A DNA stretch of 64,000 nt from Mucilaginibacter aquariorum (GTDB lineage: Bacteria > Bacteroidota > Bacteroidia > Sphingobacteriales > Sphingobacteriaceae), in NCBI RefSeq assembly GCF_024498135.1, contig NZ_JANHOH010000001.1, positions 930,001-994,000 of the forward strand. The letters run 5' to 3'. This document shows positions 1 to 9,082 of the stretch, piece by piece. The position numbers and the translations under genes are program-made. A model generated the notes under the pieces. The model searched no databases. It was not told the DNA's origin and worked only from the letters and a program-made list of their open reading frames with translations. The first letter of the stretch is position 1. Each line of letters starts with the position of its first letter.

Positions 1-279
1 GATAGAATCGGCCGTATTATGGTTAGTTGAATTTACAACAAGCGAATCTGCTTTATTATTCCAGTAAATAACATACTTGCTTATACTTGGATCGGGACTT
101 GGGTTCCAAACAAGTGCAGCACGTAAGTTACCAGATTTAGAGTGTGGTTTTACAACTTTACCCGGATAAGTTATCTCTTTATCTCCAAGAAAATTTTTAA
201 AATCTGTATCCTTTTTTTCACAGCTCAAAAAGCCAATACTAATAAAGGAGAACAGACAAATACGAAAAAGACTTTTCAT
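1..279 (-). CDS. DUF4998-like surface lipoprotein (3' end outside window)
   Basis: Reading leftwards from an ATG at 277-279, the frame stays open to the window edge (93 codons seen). The product begins with a lipoprotein signal: a short Lys/Arg start, a hydrophobic stretch, then a lipobox ending FLSC with the Cys near residue 20, so it is probably an outer-membrane lipoprotein. The following KEITYPGK-like stretch and an Ig-like strand pattern (LVWNPSPDPSISKYVIYW) resemble DUF4998 proteins, which accompany SusC/SusD pairs in Bacteroidetes. It lies 29 bases after the DUF5000-type lipoprotein gene and is probably the next gene of that operon. The family call rests on a short stretch; the lipoprotein call is firm. 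Confidence 0.65.
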   Translation of the reverse strand, partial: MKSLFRICLFSFISIGFLSCEKKDTDFKNFLGDKEITYPGKVVKPHSKSGNLRAALVWNPSPDPSISKYVIYWNNKADSLVVNSTNHNTADSI

Positions 280-308
280 AATTTCTTATTTAAATTATTG
301 ATCAAATA

Positions 309-1553
309 TTATTGCGGCTTTCCAAAAACGGTTACTTCCATTAAGTGGGCGGCGTCACCTTTCCCCCAGGTATCATGCACTAACAGGCGCAGGTAATGTA
401 CCGGCGGTGCGGATGCTGAAACCAGGAAATCGACCCCTTCTTTTACAAAAGCCTCATCAGCTGCATTTGTAAAGCCCGGCGTTAAGCCCGATGGCGGGTT
501 TGGATAGCGGTAATTGCCCAGGTTGATCCAGTCGCCAACCACAGTACCAACCGGTGCTGATTGTGGCAAAACAACATCAACCGGCGAAGCTGCATTTGAA
601 CCCCACCAACTAAAGCTTTTAGGGTTGCCGTGGAAAAACGCGTACTCTAACGGGCGCTCGTAAATTTTAACGCGGCTCAATTGTGCGCTTATGCCCAGGT
701 TAAACGTACACTGCATTGGCTTGCCTGTACCCGGGTTTGTGTGCCAGCCGTTTGAGTAACCGTCTACTTTCCCATCCCATAAATAAGGAAGGTCCCAACC
801 ATAGCCTATTTCGCTATCGCTTGGTTGTTTATAAACCGAGAACTTTGTTTTATCAAGCTGGGTTTCAAAAAGCGGTGTAAGATCAAGTATTGTTGTATCA
901 GATATATTGCCGAATTTATCGGTTACGTATACACCAAATTTTCTTTCCACAGATGGGAAACCCCTTACCGAATAATTTATGCTATCTACATTTGTATAAT
1001 GCTGATCGCTTACTTCAAGCCGCTGAGTAGAATTATCCATCGCTATCAATATCATACCTATTGCCTTTTTAAAGGGGTTTAACGCCTGTATGTTAACGCC
1101 ACCAAAATCTTTGGTAATAACTACGGTTGGTTTTACCAATTTGTAGTAAGGTACATCGGGGTTTACAACAACCTTAACCGGGTCTGATTTTACGTTTGCC
1201 CTGCTCACTGTATAAAGTGTTACATCATAAGGTTTGTTGGTTGCAAAACCTTCTACGTTAACAGTATCTGTATAATAGCTCGATTTTGTTTCTCTTGAAG
1301 TTTTGTCGTTTATTTTATACTGTGCAAGCACATACAAAATATTATCAGAGTTAGGCAGGCTATAGGTTATATACGCCCCACCGTGGTAGTTATCAACTTT
1401 TATATTGGTAACTACACCCGGTTTTGTTTTATCGGTAGATATGGGCTCTGTGTTGTAACCATCATTCTTTTTACAGGCTGATAGCAAACAAACAAAAACT
1501 AATATCTGCAGGCTAAACAATGCCTTAGCGAAATATTTATTTATCTTTTTCAT
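309..1553 (-). CDS. DUF4959/DUF5000-type SusE-like surface glycan-binding lipoprotein
   Basis: A 414-residue protein with a lipoprotein signal (hydrophobic run, then LLSACKK; Cys near residue 27). The layout fits the Bacteroidetes DUF4959 - DUF5126 - DUF5000 architecture: an Ig-like N-terminal domain (about 40-130), a middle domain (about 140-225), and a C-terminal domain (about 240-410) resembling an F5/8-type-C discoidin fold (WHTNPGTGKPMQCTFNLG, later VHYLRLLVHDTWG). Such proteins occupy the SusE/F slot and are thought to bind glycan at the cell surface. It lies 39 bases after susD and 29 before the next lipoprotein gene, so it is almost surely part of the same transcript. The ligand cannot be read from the sequence. 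Confidence 0.85.
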   Translation of the reverse strand: MKKINKYFAKALFSLQILVFVCLLSACKKNDGYNTEPISTDKTKPGVVTNIKVDNYHGGAYITYSLPNSDNILYVLAQYKINDKTSRETKSSYYTDTVNVEGFATNKPYDVTLYTVSRANVKSDPVKVVVNPDVPYYKLVKPTVVITKDFGGVNIQALNPFKKAIGMILIAMDNSTQRLEVSDQHYTNVDSINYSVRGFPSVERKFGVYVTDKFGNISDTTILDLTPLFETQLDKTKFSVYKQPSDSEIGYGWDLPYLWDGKVDGYSNGWHTNPGTGKPMQCTFNLGISAQLSRVKIYERPLEYAFFHGNPKSFSWWGSNAASPVDVVLPQSAPVGTVVGDWINLGNYRYPNPPSGLTPGFTNAADEAFVKEGVDFLVSASAPPVHYLRLLVHDTWGKGDAAHLMEVTVFGKPQ

Positions 1554-1592
1554 AATTCAATTTCTTTTATAAATTTCATCACACACTAATTC

Positions 1593-3503
1593 CTACCAAT
1601 ACGGGTTCTGCACTAAATTGCCGTTAACAATAAGACTGTTGTCTTTTATTGGCCATAAATAATTCCTCAGCCCAAAAATAGCGGTGAATATTGTATGCGG
1701 TTGATAATAGTTGGCTGCGTCTGATTCATAAACATTCCATCCCTGCATAGGTAAACTTAACACACTTTGCAATTCTTTCCAGCGACGCAGATCCCAGCCT
1801 GCTTGCCCTTCAAAAACAAGTTCAAGCCTTCTTTCCTGGTGGATGATCTGGCGCAGGCCATCTTTGGTACCAACCTTACCCGGGTTTTTAGAATAATCCG
1901 TCCAGGCTGCAACAACACCCGGTAAACCAGCCCTTGTTCTTACTTTGTCAATGTAAGTATAAGCTTCGGCAGACGGGCCGTTAACTTCGTTTAACGCTTC
2001 GGCATATAAAAGGTATAAACCTGCAAGGCGTATAAGAGGTAAATGATATTGAATTGTTTGAAAGCCATCATCATATACTGATTGATAATGTGCCAGTTTT
2101 TTTGGCCAATAACCGGTAATATTTAATGTGTTAATATCCTTAGGGCCCGCAAATGATTCGATACCACGTGCTTCTACATGGTACATATCGGTAAGATTAA
2201 GCTTACCATTGCCATACCAAATACCACCATCAAACCCAAGGCTGGCATAAAAGCGAGGCTCACGATTAAAGTGTTCTTTTACAGTAGAGTAGTTTTTAGC
2301 AATGTAGAAACGACTGGCCTCATCACCTGTTTTAATACTATACCTGCCTGCATAATCAAAGGTTTTATCCTCATTTATCGGCACACCTTTATCAGAATAG
2401 AATAATTCCTGAGTTGAAAGAGGTACTGCAAATGTAGACGGATTTGAAAAAATATTTACTACACCTTTTTGTGTTAAGCGCGGCGTAGCATAACCCTGCC
2501 ATCCAAACGTTGGGTTTAACGCCCATATCAATTCGCTGTTTAGGTCCCATTTTTCGGTTACTGCGTTTTGCAGTGTTAAAACTGTCCTTAATGAATCTGG
2601 CAATACTGTAATACTTGCCGGTGGTATAAAACTGTATAACTTTAGTCCGTTTGCTTCACAAACTTCAATAGCTTCTTTACAAGCGGCAGCGGCCCTAACC
2701 CATTTTGCAGGATCGTAGGTTGCAGAGAATAGTGGTTGGCCATCTTTGTTTTTTGTGCTAACAAAATCAGGGTTACCATTGAACAATGGGCTAGCAGCAG
2801 TCATCAACACTTCGGCTTTAACTGATAAAGCAATTGTTTTTGTGATGCGACCAAGTTCCTGTGCCTGGTTATCAATAACAGGTGGCAGGTCTGGTGCTGC
2901 CTCATCTAACAATTGTACAATGTAATTGAACGTTGAATCGATAGGAGCGCGTTTAACCTTTATTTCATCTGTTGATGCTGTAATATCCAGGTTGGTTTTT
3001 ATTAAAGGGATAGGTCCATACAAACGGGCTAAGTAGAAATGGTAATAAGCTTTTAAAAACTTCACCTCTGCTATCCATCTCTTTTTTTCACCGAAAGAAA
3101 GATCGACAGGTTTGTCGATATTCTCGAGCATTGTATTGCACCTTCTAATTGAACGAAATATGGCTTTGCCACTATTTTCGCCATCCCAATAATTAAGACC
3201 CGGATTGTTGCTGTTTTGTGTCCCTCTAAGCAAGTTAAACCCTGTTTCATCAATGGGGTGCTTGGTTAAATTATTGGGGTAGATAATTTCTGACGAGGTG
3301 GTAAAACCAGCATTGGTTGTAGCATCAGCAAATTGCTGTAAAGTTGCGTAACAGGTAAACAGATAATTTTCTGCCTCGTTACGGTTCCTGAAAGCATACT
3401 CTAATGTGCCAGTATTATCCGGAGCCACGTCCAGGTATTTTTTACAGGATACGCCCAGTAGCAGTACTACTAACACGCATAAAAAATGAGATATTCTTTT
3501 CAT
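1593..3503 (-). CDS. SusD/RagB-family outer-membrane nutrient-binding lipoprotein
   Basis: A 636-residue SusD-like protein. It has a lipoprotein signal (LLLGVSCKKYLDVAPDN; Cys near residue 20) followed by the KKYLDV(A/P)P start typical of RagB/SusD. The N-terminal TPR-like region includes RWIAEVKFLKAYYHFYLARL, and the C-terminal domain carries the family pattern IIHQERRLELVFEGQ then WDLRRWKE. It forms the lid of the SusC transporter encoded 28 bases upstream. At 636 residues it is longer than many SusD proteins, like those handling complex glycans. The neighbouring L-fucose/L-fuconate enzymes suggest a fucose-containing ligand, but this is inference. Confidence 0.95.
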   Translation of the reverse strand: MKRISHFLCVLVVLLLGVSCKKYLDVAPDNTGTLEYAFRNRNEAENYLFTCYATLQQFADATTNAGFTTSSEIIYPNNLTKHPIDETGFNLLRGTQNSNNPGLNYWDGENSGKAIFRSIRRCNTMLENIDKPVDLSFGEKKRWIAEVKFLKAYYHFYLARLYGPIPLIKTNLDITASTDEIKVKRAPIDSTFNYIVQLLDEAAPDLPPVIDNQAQELGRITKTIALSVKAEVLMTAASPLFNGNPDFVSTKNKDGQPLFSATYDPAKWVRAAAACKEAIEVCEANGLKLYSFIPPASITVLPDSLRTVLTLQNAVTEKWDLNSELIWALNPTFGWQGYATPRLTQKGVVNIFSNPSTFAVPLSTQELFYSDKGVPINEDKTFDYAGRYSIKTGDEASRFYIAKNYSTVKEHFNREPRFYASLGFDGGIWYGNGKLNLTDMYHVEARGIESFAGPKDINTLNITGYWPKKLAHYQSVYDDGFQTIQYHLPLIRLAGLYLLYAEALNEVNGPSAEAYTYIDKVRTRAGLPGVVAAWTDYSKNPGKVGTKDGLRQIIHQERRLELVFEGQAGWDLRRWKELQSVLSLPMQGWNVYESDAANYYQPHTIFTAIFGLRNYLWPIKDNSLIVNGNLVQNPYW

Positions 3504-3531
3504 ATAACTGATATGTAAAATTGTCGTGTTA

Positions 3532-6500
3532 TTATAAGTTAATGTTAAGGCCTATGTTAAATACCTTTTGTATGGGGTAAGCAAAACCATTGCCCCCTAC
3601 TTCGGGATCCCATAATTTAAATGGACTCCAGGTATATAAATTCAATCCGTTGAAATAGATACGGCATTTGGTCATTTTCCATTTTTGGGTTAAACGGGCC
3701 GGTATTGTATAACCTATTTCTATCGATTTTAATCGTAAAAAGCTTCCGTCACGCATCCACCAGGTACTGTTTTGCCTGTTGTTTTCAATCTGGTTGCCGG
3801 TTACACCTAATCTTGGGTATTGTGCATACAGGTTTTGGTTATCTTCAGACCAGTGGTCGTCTGCAAATGCTTTTAACAACTGTGTGTTGCCACTTGCATA
3901 AGCACCATCAGGGCTTTGTATGAACGGGCTTGTACGGCTTGGATCAATAAAGAAACTAACCTGTGCCTGGCCCTGGAAGAATGCCGAAAGGTCAAAGCCT
4001 TTATAGCCGCTTGATATACCATATCCATAAACAATTTGTGGTACTGTTGGGTATCCGACAAAAGCAAGATCGGCACCATCAATTTTACCATCGCCATTTA
4101 AATCGCGGTACTTAATATCACCACCCTTTGGTGCAACGCCATTAGTTGAAAATATTTGGCTTGGCGAGTTCAATGCTTCGTTATCATCAACAAATAAACG
4201 CTCAGCTATGTAGCCATAGTTACGATTGATAGATTGCCCTGTTTGATATCGGTAGGCCTCTGGATATTCTGGTTCTTCATATTTGCTGTATTTACTTGCA
4301 GCAATAGTTAAGTTACCTCTACCTTGTATCCACCCGGATTTCCCGAAGGAAGTTTTATAATCCATCTGCAGATCGATACCTTTTGATTCTGCTTCACCAA
4401 AGTTTGCGCTAACATTTGATTCTAAACCCATAGTTGTTGGGATAGAAGTACGTGTTTGCAGGATATTGGTACGGTGATATTTATACACCTCGGCCACAAT
4501 ATTCAAATTTTTGAATAGTGTAAGCTCCATACCAATGTTTAGTTGTCTTGAAGTTTCCCAGGTGATAGCCGAGTTAGCATAATTATTTACGGTAACCCCG
4601 TTACGCCCATAACCATTGTTGGTACCAAAATATGCCGGGTTACCGCCATTAAGGTTAACATCTGACAGGTAGAAGAACCGCTGTGAACCGATCTGATCGT
4701 TACCTACTGTACCGTAGCTGGCCCTCAGTTTCATGCGGGATATAACCTGGTATAGTTTATCGCCCCAAAATTTCTCATCAGATACTATCCATGAACCGCC
4801 AATGGTTGGGAAAAAACCAAACCTATGGTTGGCAGAAAAACGCTCGGTACCATTATAACCAAAGTTAAATTCTAAGAAATAGCGGCTCTTGAATGAATAT
4901 GTAGCACGGCCCGCAACTGTTAAGTTACGGTATGGCAACGAGCTAAATAAATCATTAGCGCCACCATAAAGGGTTTGTTGTTGTGTAGCGATCAATGAAC
5001 TACTAATGTTATGATCGCCAAGCCTTTTTGTATAGTCTACCACTCCCTGGAAAAACAGGTAGGTATTTGCCTGTACGGCGTATGGGTCGCGGTTATAGAT
5101 AAGATATTCAGTAGCAGCACCCGGAGTTGAATTTAACCACGACAGGGTATACTTGTTACTTGTTTTATCATACGAGCCAATGTTGTAATAAAAAGGCTGG
5201 TAACCCATTGACGATTCAAAGTACGAATACCTGTTAGTGTGAAACAAACCATGGAAGTTTAACCCGCTGGTTAAAAAATCAAGGTTTTGGTTCAGCTCCA
5301 ATTGTGCCGATAAACGTGACTGTGAAAAGTTTTTATGCCCTCTTAGTAATGCGGCATAAGGGTTTACATAAGCAACCGCATTTGATGAAACGCTACCCGG
5401 GGCCGGGGCATTACCAAACAGGATATGCTGTGTGTTTTGGTTAGCCGCATCTGCCGGATAATAAGCCGGGAACAAAACCGGGCTGGTGTGCATGGCAATA
5501 TTATACAGATCTGTCGAGAAAGAAGCATCGGATGTTAACGGGCCGTTGTATTCATTAAAGGTGCCTACCAACCTAACTACCAACTCGGTTGATTTAGTGA
5601 CGTTTATGTTAACGTTTGAACGTAATTGATAATTACGGAAGTTTACGTTGTTATTATTATTGTTTTTAATATCCTCGCGTAATATACCATGGTCAATATT
5701 ATATGAGCCGGATACATAGTAACGGGCTACACCACCGCCGCCACTTACACTTAGGTCCGCACGTTGTGTATTTGTGCGGTCTTTAAACAAAGTTTTTAAC
5801 CAATCTACAGCCGGGTAAACATATTGGTTACTGCCCGGTGCATTTGCTATTGTAGCTTCTCTGTTTAAAATATCATTAGGCGTAAAAGGTAACTTGCTTA
5901 ATGGGTCGCGCGTAATGGTTGCTTCATTAAACAAGCGCATGTAAGTAATAGGATCTGCCAATTCAATGCTTTTTGCCGATTGAGAAATCGAATTCTCTAC
6001 ACGTACATTAATTACAGGTTTACCTACTTTACCCTCCTTAGTGGTTACTAATATAACGCCGTTTGCTCCCCTTGCGCCATATAATGCGGTAGCACTGGCA
6101 TCTTTTAAAATAGAGAAACTGGCGATATCATCAACCTGCAAACGTGCAAGGTCTGATGTAGACAGCTCCACGTTATCAATTAATATAAGTGGGTCTTTCT
6201 TATAACCGAAAGTAGTTACCCCCCTTATAAAGAAGGATGAATTATCTAAGCCTGGTTGGCCGCTTGGCTGGTAAGCAATTACACCGGCTACCTGCCCTGC
6301 CAAAGCATTAGTAAGGTTACTTGCTGGTATCTTTAAATCACTTGGCGTAATAGTCGTTACTGATCCTACAACGGCTTCCTTACGTTGTTTACGGCCATAA
6401 GCTGTAATAACAACATCAGCAAATTCGTTCTTTACCTCTTTTATTTGAATACTATAAGTACGGGTATCGGCCAAAACAGTAAAAGTGGTTTCCTTGTAAC

Positions 6501-6792
6501 CTACATAGGTAACCCTGAATATAGTACCCGGCTCGGCATCAATAACAAACTTACCGTTAACATCTGTTGCTGTACTTACGTTTTTCTTGTTAGTAGCAGT
6601 AATGTTTGCACCAACAATTTTGCTACCTGTTGTATCTGCTATAGTTCCCGTTATGGTTATTTTAGTTTGTGCATAAGCATTGTTGCTAAATATGGCACAT
6701 AATATTATTATACAATATAATGTACCCGCAACCTTACTAAGCGCAATTTTTGGTAACCAAAAGCTTTTTATGCGTTCGTAAAATGGTTTCAT
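3532..6792 (-). CDS. SusC/RagA-family TonB-dependent outer-membrane transporter
   Basis: A full-length SusC-like receptor (about 1086 residues from the chosen start). After a signal peptide ending NNAYAQ comes a carboxypeptidase-like CarbopepD_reg domain (ITITGTIADTTGSKIVGAN), then the TonB-box/plug region (VVITAYGRKQRKEAVVGSVT), the SusC plug signature SILKDASATALYGARGANGV, and a long beta-barrel ending in an aromatic-rich strand (FNIGLNINL). It imports oligosaccharide with its SusD partner. An in-frame ATG lies 14 codons upstream (6834), but 6792 gives a normal signal peptide (MKPFYERIKSFWLP) and is preferred. The 620-base leader upstream is unusually long, with several inverted repeats. 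Confidence 0.95.
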   Translation of the reverse strand: MKPFYERIKSFWLPKIALSKVAGTLYCIIILCAIFSNNAYAQTKITITGTIADTTGSKIVGANITATNKKNVSTATDVNGKFVIDAEPGTIFRVTYVGYKETTFTVLADTRTYSIQIKEVKNEFADVVITAYGRKQRKEAVVGSVTTITPSDLKIPASNLTNALAGQVAGVIAYQPSGQPGLDNSSFFIRGVTTFGYKKDPLILIDNVELSTSDLARLQVDDIASFSILKDASATALYGARGANGVILVTTKEGKVGKPVINVRVENSISQSAKSIELADPITYMRLFNEATITRDPLSKLPFTPNDILNREATIANAPGSNQYVYPAVDWLKTLFKDRTNTQRADLSVSGGGGVARYYVSGSYNIDHGILREDIKNNNNNNVNFRNYQLRSNVNINVTKSTELVVRLVGTFNEYNGPLTSDASFSTDLYNIAMHTSPVLFPAYYPADAANQNTQHILFGNAPAPGSVSSNAVAYVNPYAALLRGHKNFSQSRLSAQLELNQNLDFLTSGLNFHGLFHTNRYSYFESSMGYQPFYYNIGSYDKTSNKYTLSWLNSTPGAATEYLIYNRDPYAVQANTYLFFQGVVDYTKRLGDHNISSSLIATQQQTLYGGANDLFSSLPYRNLTVAGRATYSFKSRYFLEFNFGYNGTERFSANHRFGFFPTIGGSWIVSDEKFWGDKLYQVISRMKLRASYGTVGNDQIGSQRFFYLSDVNLNGGNPAYFGTNNGYGRNGVTVNNYANSAITWETSRQLNIGMELTLFKNLNIVAEVYKYHRTNILQTRTSIPTTMGLESNVSANFGEAESKGIDLQMDYKTSFGKSGWIQGRGNLTIAASKYSKYEEPEYPEAYRYQTGQSINRNYGYIAERLFVDDNEALNSPSQIFSTNGVAPKGGDIKYRDLNGDGKIDGADLAFVGYPTVPQIVYGYGISSGYKGFDLSAFFQGQAQVSFFIDPSRTSPFIQSPDGAYASGNTQLLKAFADDHWSEDNQNLYAQYPRLGVTGNQIENNRQNSTWWMRDGSFLRLKSIEIGYTIPARLTQKWKMTKCRIYFNGLNLYTWSPFKLWDPEVGGNGFAYPIQKVFNIGLNINL

Positions 6793-6851
6793 AAATTTTT
6801 TCTCATAATTGGTTTTATAGTTCTTATTACCCATTAAAAATGAGCTGTTAT

Positions 6852-6885
6852 ATTTCAGAAACTGAGATATAACTCTGAAATCTCA
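6852..6885. repeat. Overlapping alternative hairpins in susC leader
   Basis: ATTTCAGA (6852-6859) pairs perfectly with TCTGAAAT (6874-6881). A second perfect pair, TGAGAT (6863-6868) with ATCTCA (6880-6885), overlaps it, so the two stems exclude each other. They lie 18-95 bases before the candidate susC starts, where a switch between structures could affect translation. The structure is seen; the regulatory role is inference. Confidence 0.45.
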
Positions 6886-6938
6886 TCATCTAGACAATAC
6901 AATTCTGTTGCCTGATAAACTTAAGTTTTCAACGCTGT

Positions 6939-6965
6939 GTACAGGTTCAAATTAAAACCCTGTAC
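6939..6965. repeat. 7-bp inverted repeat, possible operator
   Basis: GTACAGG (6939-6945) and CCTGTAC (6959-6965) form a perfect inverted repeat with a 13-base AT-rich spacer. The half-site centres are 20 bases (about two helical turns) apart, as expected for a dimeric regulator site upstream of susC. No regulator can be assigned; the AraC protein encoded at 11516 is one candidate. Confidence 0.4.
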
Positions 6966-7413
6966 GATTCGATGATTTGTGCGACAGATTAAATCCTAAA
7001 TCCTATTGTGAAAAGTAAACCTTTGGAAAGTGGTAGCACCAGATATGGCGAATGCGATAAAATTGAACAAGACGTATTTCTTGCCTGATTTTTGTAAAAG
7101 TGTTTCATAATTATAAGAATTTGGTTAATTGGTTCGATAAATTTAAATCCTTTAAAATCACTTTAAAATGGATAAACCTTTAAAGGTGATGGACTATCGT
7201 ATTATTTTATTATAATATTATAATTGGTAGTACAAAGGAAACGTATCGGCATCAACAATACTTTTACGTTATTATCCAATTATTAAGCGATATTGGAATT
7301 ATTATAAAAACAGCCCATACTAGTACAATAATATTAGAAGACGGTATGCCTACAATTGGACTGAGCATCAGTAATCTTAGCGATATTAGCCTTGGTTATT
7401 TTGCTATATTTTA

Positions 7414-9066
7414 CTATCTAAAAACCCAGAATAATACAACCATTACCGAGATAAGTAATACCGATAGGAATTTATAATTGCCAAAACCGCTCCAGCCGGT
7501 GCTTTTTAACGATTCGAGTGGCGATTTCCAATAAAGATCGGAGCTTTCGGAAGTATGTTTTGCGGGGGATACCAACGTAACTGCAATTTGTAGCAGCACG
7601 CAAAATACAAACAGATAAAAAGCCATCATCATAAATGGCACCTGTCCAATAACAGATTGTGGTAAAAGTTTACTGTAAGCAAAAACCAACACACCCGCTG
7701 CCGAGCCAATATATAGTGTAAGCTGCGCTGATCTGGCAGATGCCTTACCCCAAAATATCCCCAATAAAAACACACAGGTAATGGGCGGCGCTATGTGGGC
7801 TATAATATCGTTTAATCCGTTAAAAATACTTTCGTAACTGTTTAATAGCGGTAAAAGCATTAATGATAATACAAACGATAAGCCTGCTGCTATTTTGCCT
7901 GCAGTAACCAGTTTTTCGTCAGTAGCCCCTGGTTTGTAGCGTTTGTAAATGTCATAGCTGGCAATGGTTGATATGGAATTTAACGCTCCCGAGATCTGGC
8001 TCATTAAACCCGATAATAAGGCCGCGACCAATACCCCAGCTAAACCTTTGGGTATTAATTGCAATATCATGAGAGTATAAATGCCTTTACTGTTAACGAC
8101 CTCTTTGCCGGCAACTACGGTTTTTAAACCGCTTAAATCTAAATGCCCGGTTTGATACAAAGCGTAAGCGAACAAGCCTGGCATAACAAATATAAAAACA
8201 GGTAATATTTTTATAAAACCACAAAATAGGGGCCCTACCCTTGCATGATTCTCGTCTTTAGCGCCTAAAACCCGCTGTACAATTGTTTGATCGGCGCACC
8301 AGTACCAAATTCCCAGTACGGGGTAACCCAGTAAAACTGCATACCATGGTAAGCCACTGCTATCGCCATGCGGGCGCATCATTGATAATTTGCTTAACTC
8401 GTTCTTTTGATCCAGCACGTGCACCATATTATCCCAGCCACCCATTTTATTATAAGCGACAACACTCATAATAACCGCGCCGCTTAACAGCACTACTGTT
8501 TGGATAGACTCAGTAACCACCACGGCTTTTAAACCGCCAACTATAGTGTAAATAGTAGTAATAATGGCTATGATAATAACGCTGGTGTACATATTTACGC
8601 CAAATAAGGTCTGCAAAACAATGCCACCCGCCAGTAAAGAGAAAGAGATATGTATTATAATGGCCGATAATATGGATATAAATGCAAGCCAATCGCGACT
8701 TGCACGATTATAACGTTTTTCTAAAAAATCGGGTAAGGTTGACACATCGGATTTTATGTAAAATGGCACAAAAAATAAAGCCAGCAATATCAGCGTGAAC
8801 GATGCCATCCACTCGAATGTGCCATTAAGCAGGCCGGTATCAAACCCGCTTTGCGCCAGACTTACCAGGTGCACACAAGAAATATTTGTAGCAAATAGCG
8901 CTAACCCTATCATTGGCCAGCGTAAGCTTTTGCCCGCCAGGAAATACTCATTAGCTACATTGGTTTTCTTACTGGCAGACCGATGCCTTAAACCCGTCCA
9001 TAACCCTATGGCAAGGATTGCGATAACATATAAAACACTTACAGTGGCATCAAACGAACCTATCAT
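7414..9066 (-). CDS. Sodium/solute symporter (SSS/SLC5 family), probably for a sugar or sugar acid
   Basis: A 550-residue, highly hydrophobic protein with about 13-14 membrane segments. It matches the SSS (SGLT-like) family: the N-terminal NEYFLAGKSLRWPMIGLALF region, WYWCADQTIVQRVLGAKDE in the middle, and ISGALNSISTIASYDIY, which holds the conserved Na+-site segment. SSS members of this type move monosaccharides across the inner membrane with Na+. It starts 16 bases after the L-fuconate dehydratase gene and precedes susC, so it is the likely inner-membrane importer of the monomer degraded by the two enzymes upstream. L-fucose is the natural guess, but the substrate is not visible in the sequence. 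Confidence 0.9.
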   Translation of the reverse strand: MIGSFDATVSVLYVIAILAIGLWTGLRHRSASKKTNVANEYFLAGKSLRWPMIGLALFATNISCVHLVSLAQSGFDTGLLNGTFEWMASFTLILLALFFVPFYIKSDVSTLPDFLEKRYNRASRDWLAFISILSAIIIHISFSLLAGGIVLQTLFGVNMYTSVIIIAIITTIYTIVGGLKAVVVTESIQTVVLLSGAVIMSVVAYNKMGGWDNMVHVLDQKNELSKLSMMRPHGDSSGLPWYAVLLGYPVLGIWYWCADQTIVQRVLGAKDENHARVGPLFCGFIKILPVFIFVMPGLFAYALYQTGHLDLSGLKTVVAGKEVVNSKGIYTLMILQLIPKGLAGVLVAALLSGLMSQISGALNSISTIASYDIYKRYKPGATDEKLVTAGKIAAGLSFVLSLMLLPLLNSYESIFNGLNDIIAHIAPPITCVFLLGIFWGKASARSAQLTLYIGSAAGVLVFAYSKLLPQSVIGQVPFMMMAFYLFVFCVLLQIAVTLVSPAKHTSESSDLYWKSPLESLKSTGWSGFGNYKFLSVLLISVMVVLFWVFR

Positions 9067-9082
9067 ATATGCTTCTCGTAAT

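Larger units (their letters stand above)
6793..7413 (-). promoter_or_regulatory. Long AT-rich leader/promoter region of the first susC
   Basis: About 620 bases without a convincing gene lie between the symporter stop and the susC start, both on the minus strand. The region is AT-rich and holds three inverted repeats: 6852-6881, 6939-6965, and an imperfect one at 7157-7190 (ATCACTTTAAA ... TTTAAAGGTGAT, one base gap). No perfect TAnnTTTG element was found on the minus strand here. It most likely contains a separate susC promoter and a structured 5' leader. The exact start site cannot be placed. Confidence 0.5.

Noticed and set aside
7200..7230. AT-rich run of ATTATTTTATTATAATATTATAA as an origin or hairpin
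   Set aside because: Low-complexity A/T stretch with only weak symmetry, no iterons or dnaA boxes nearby.
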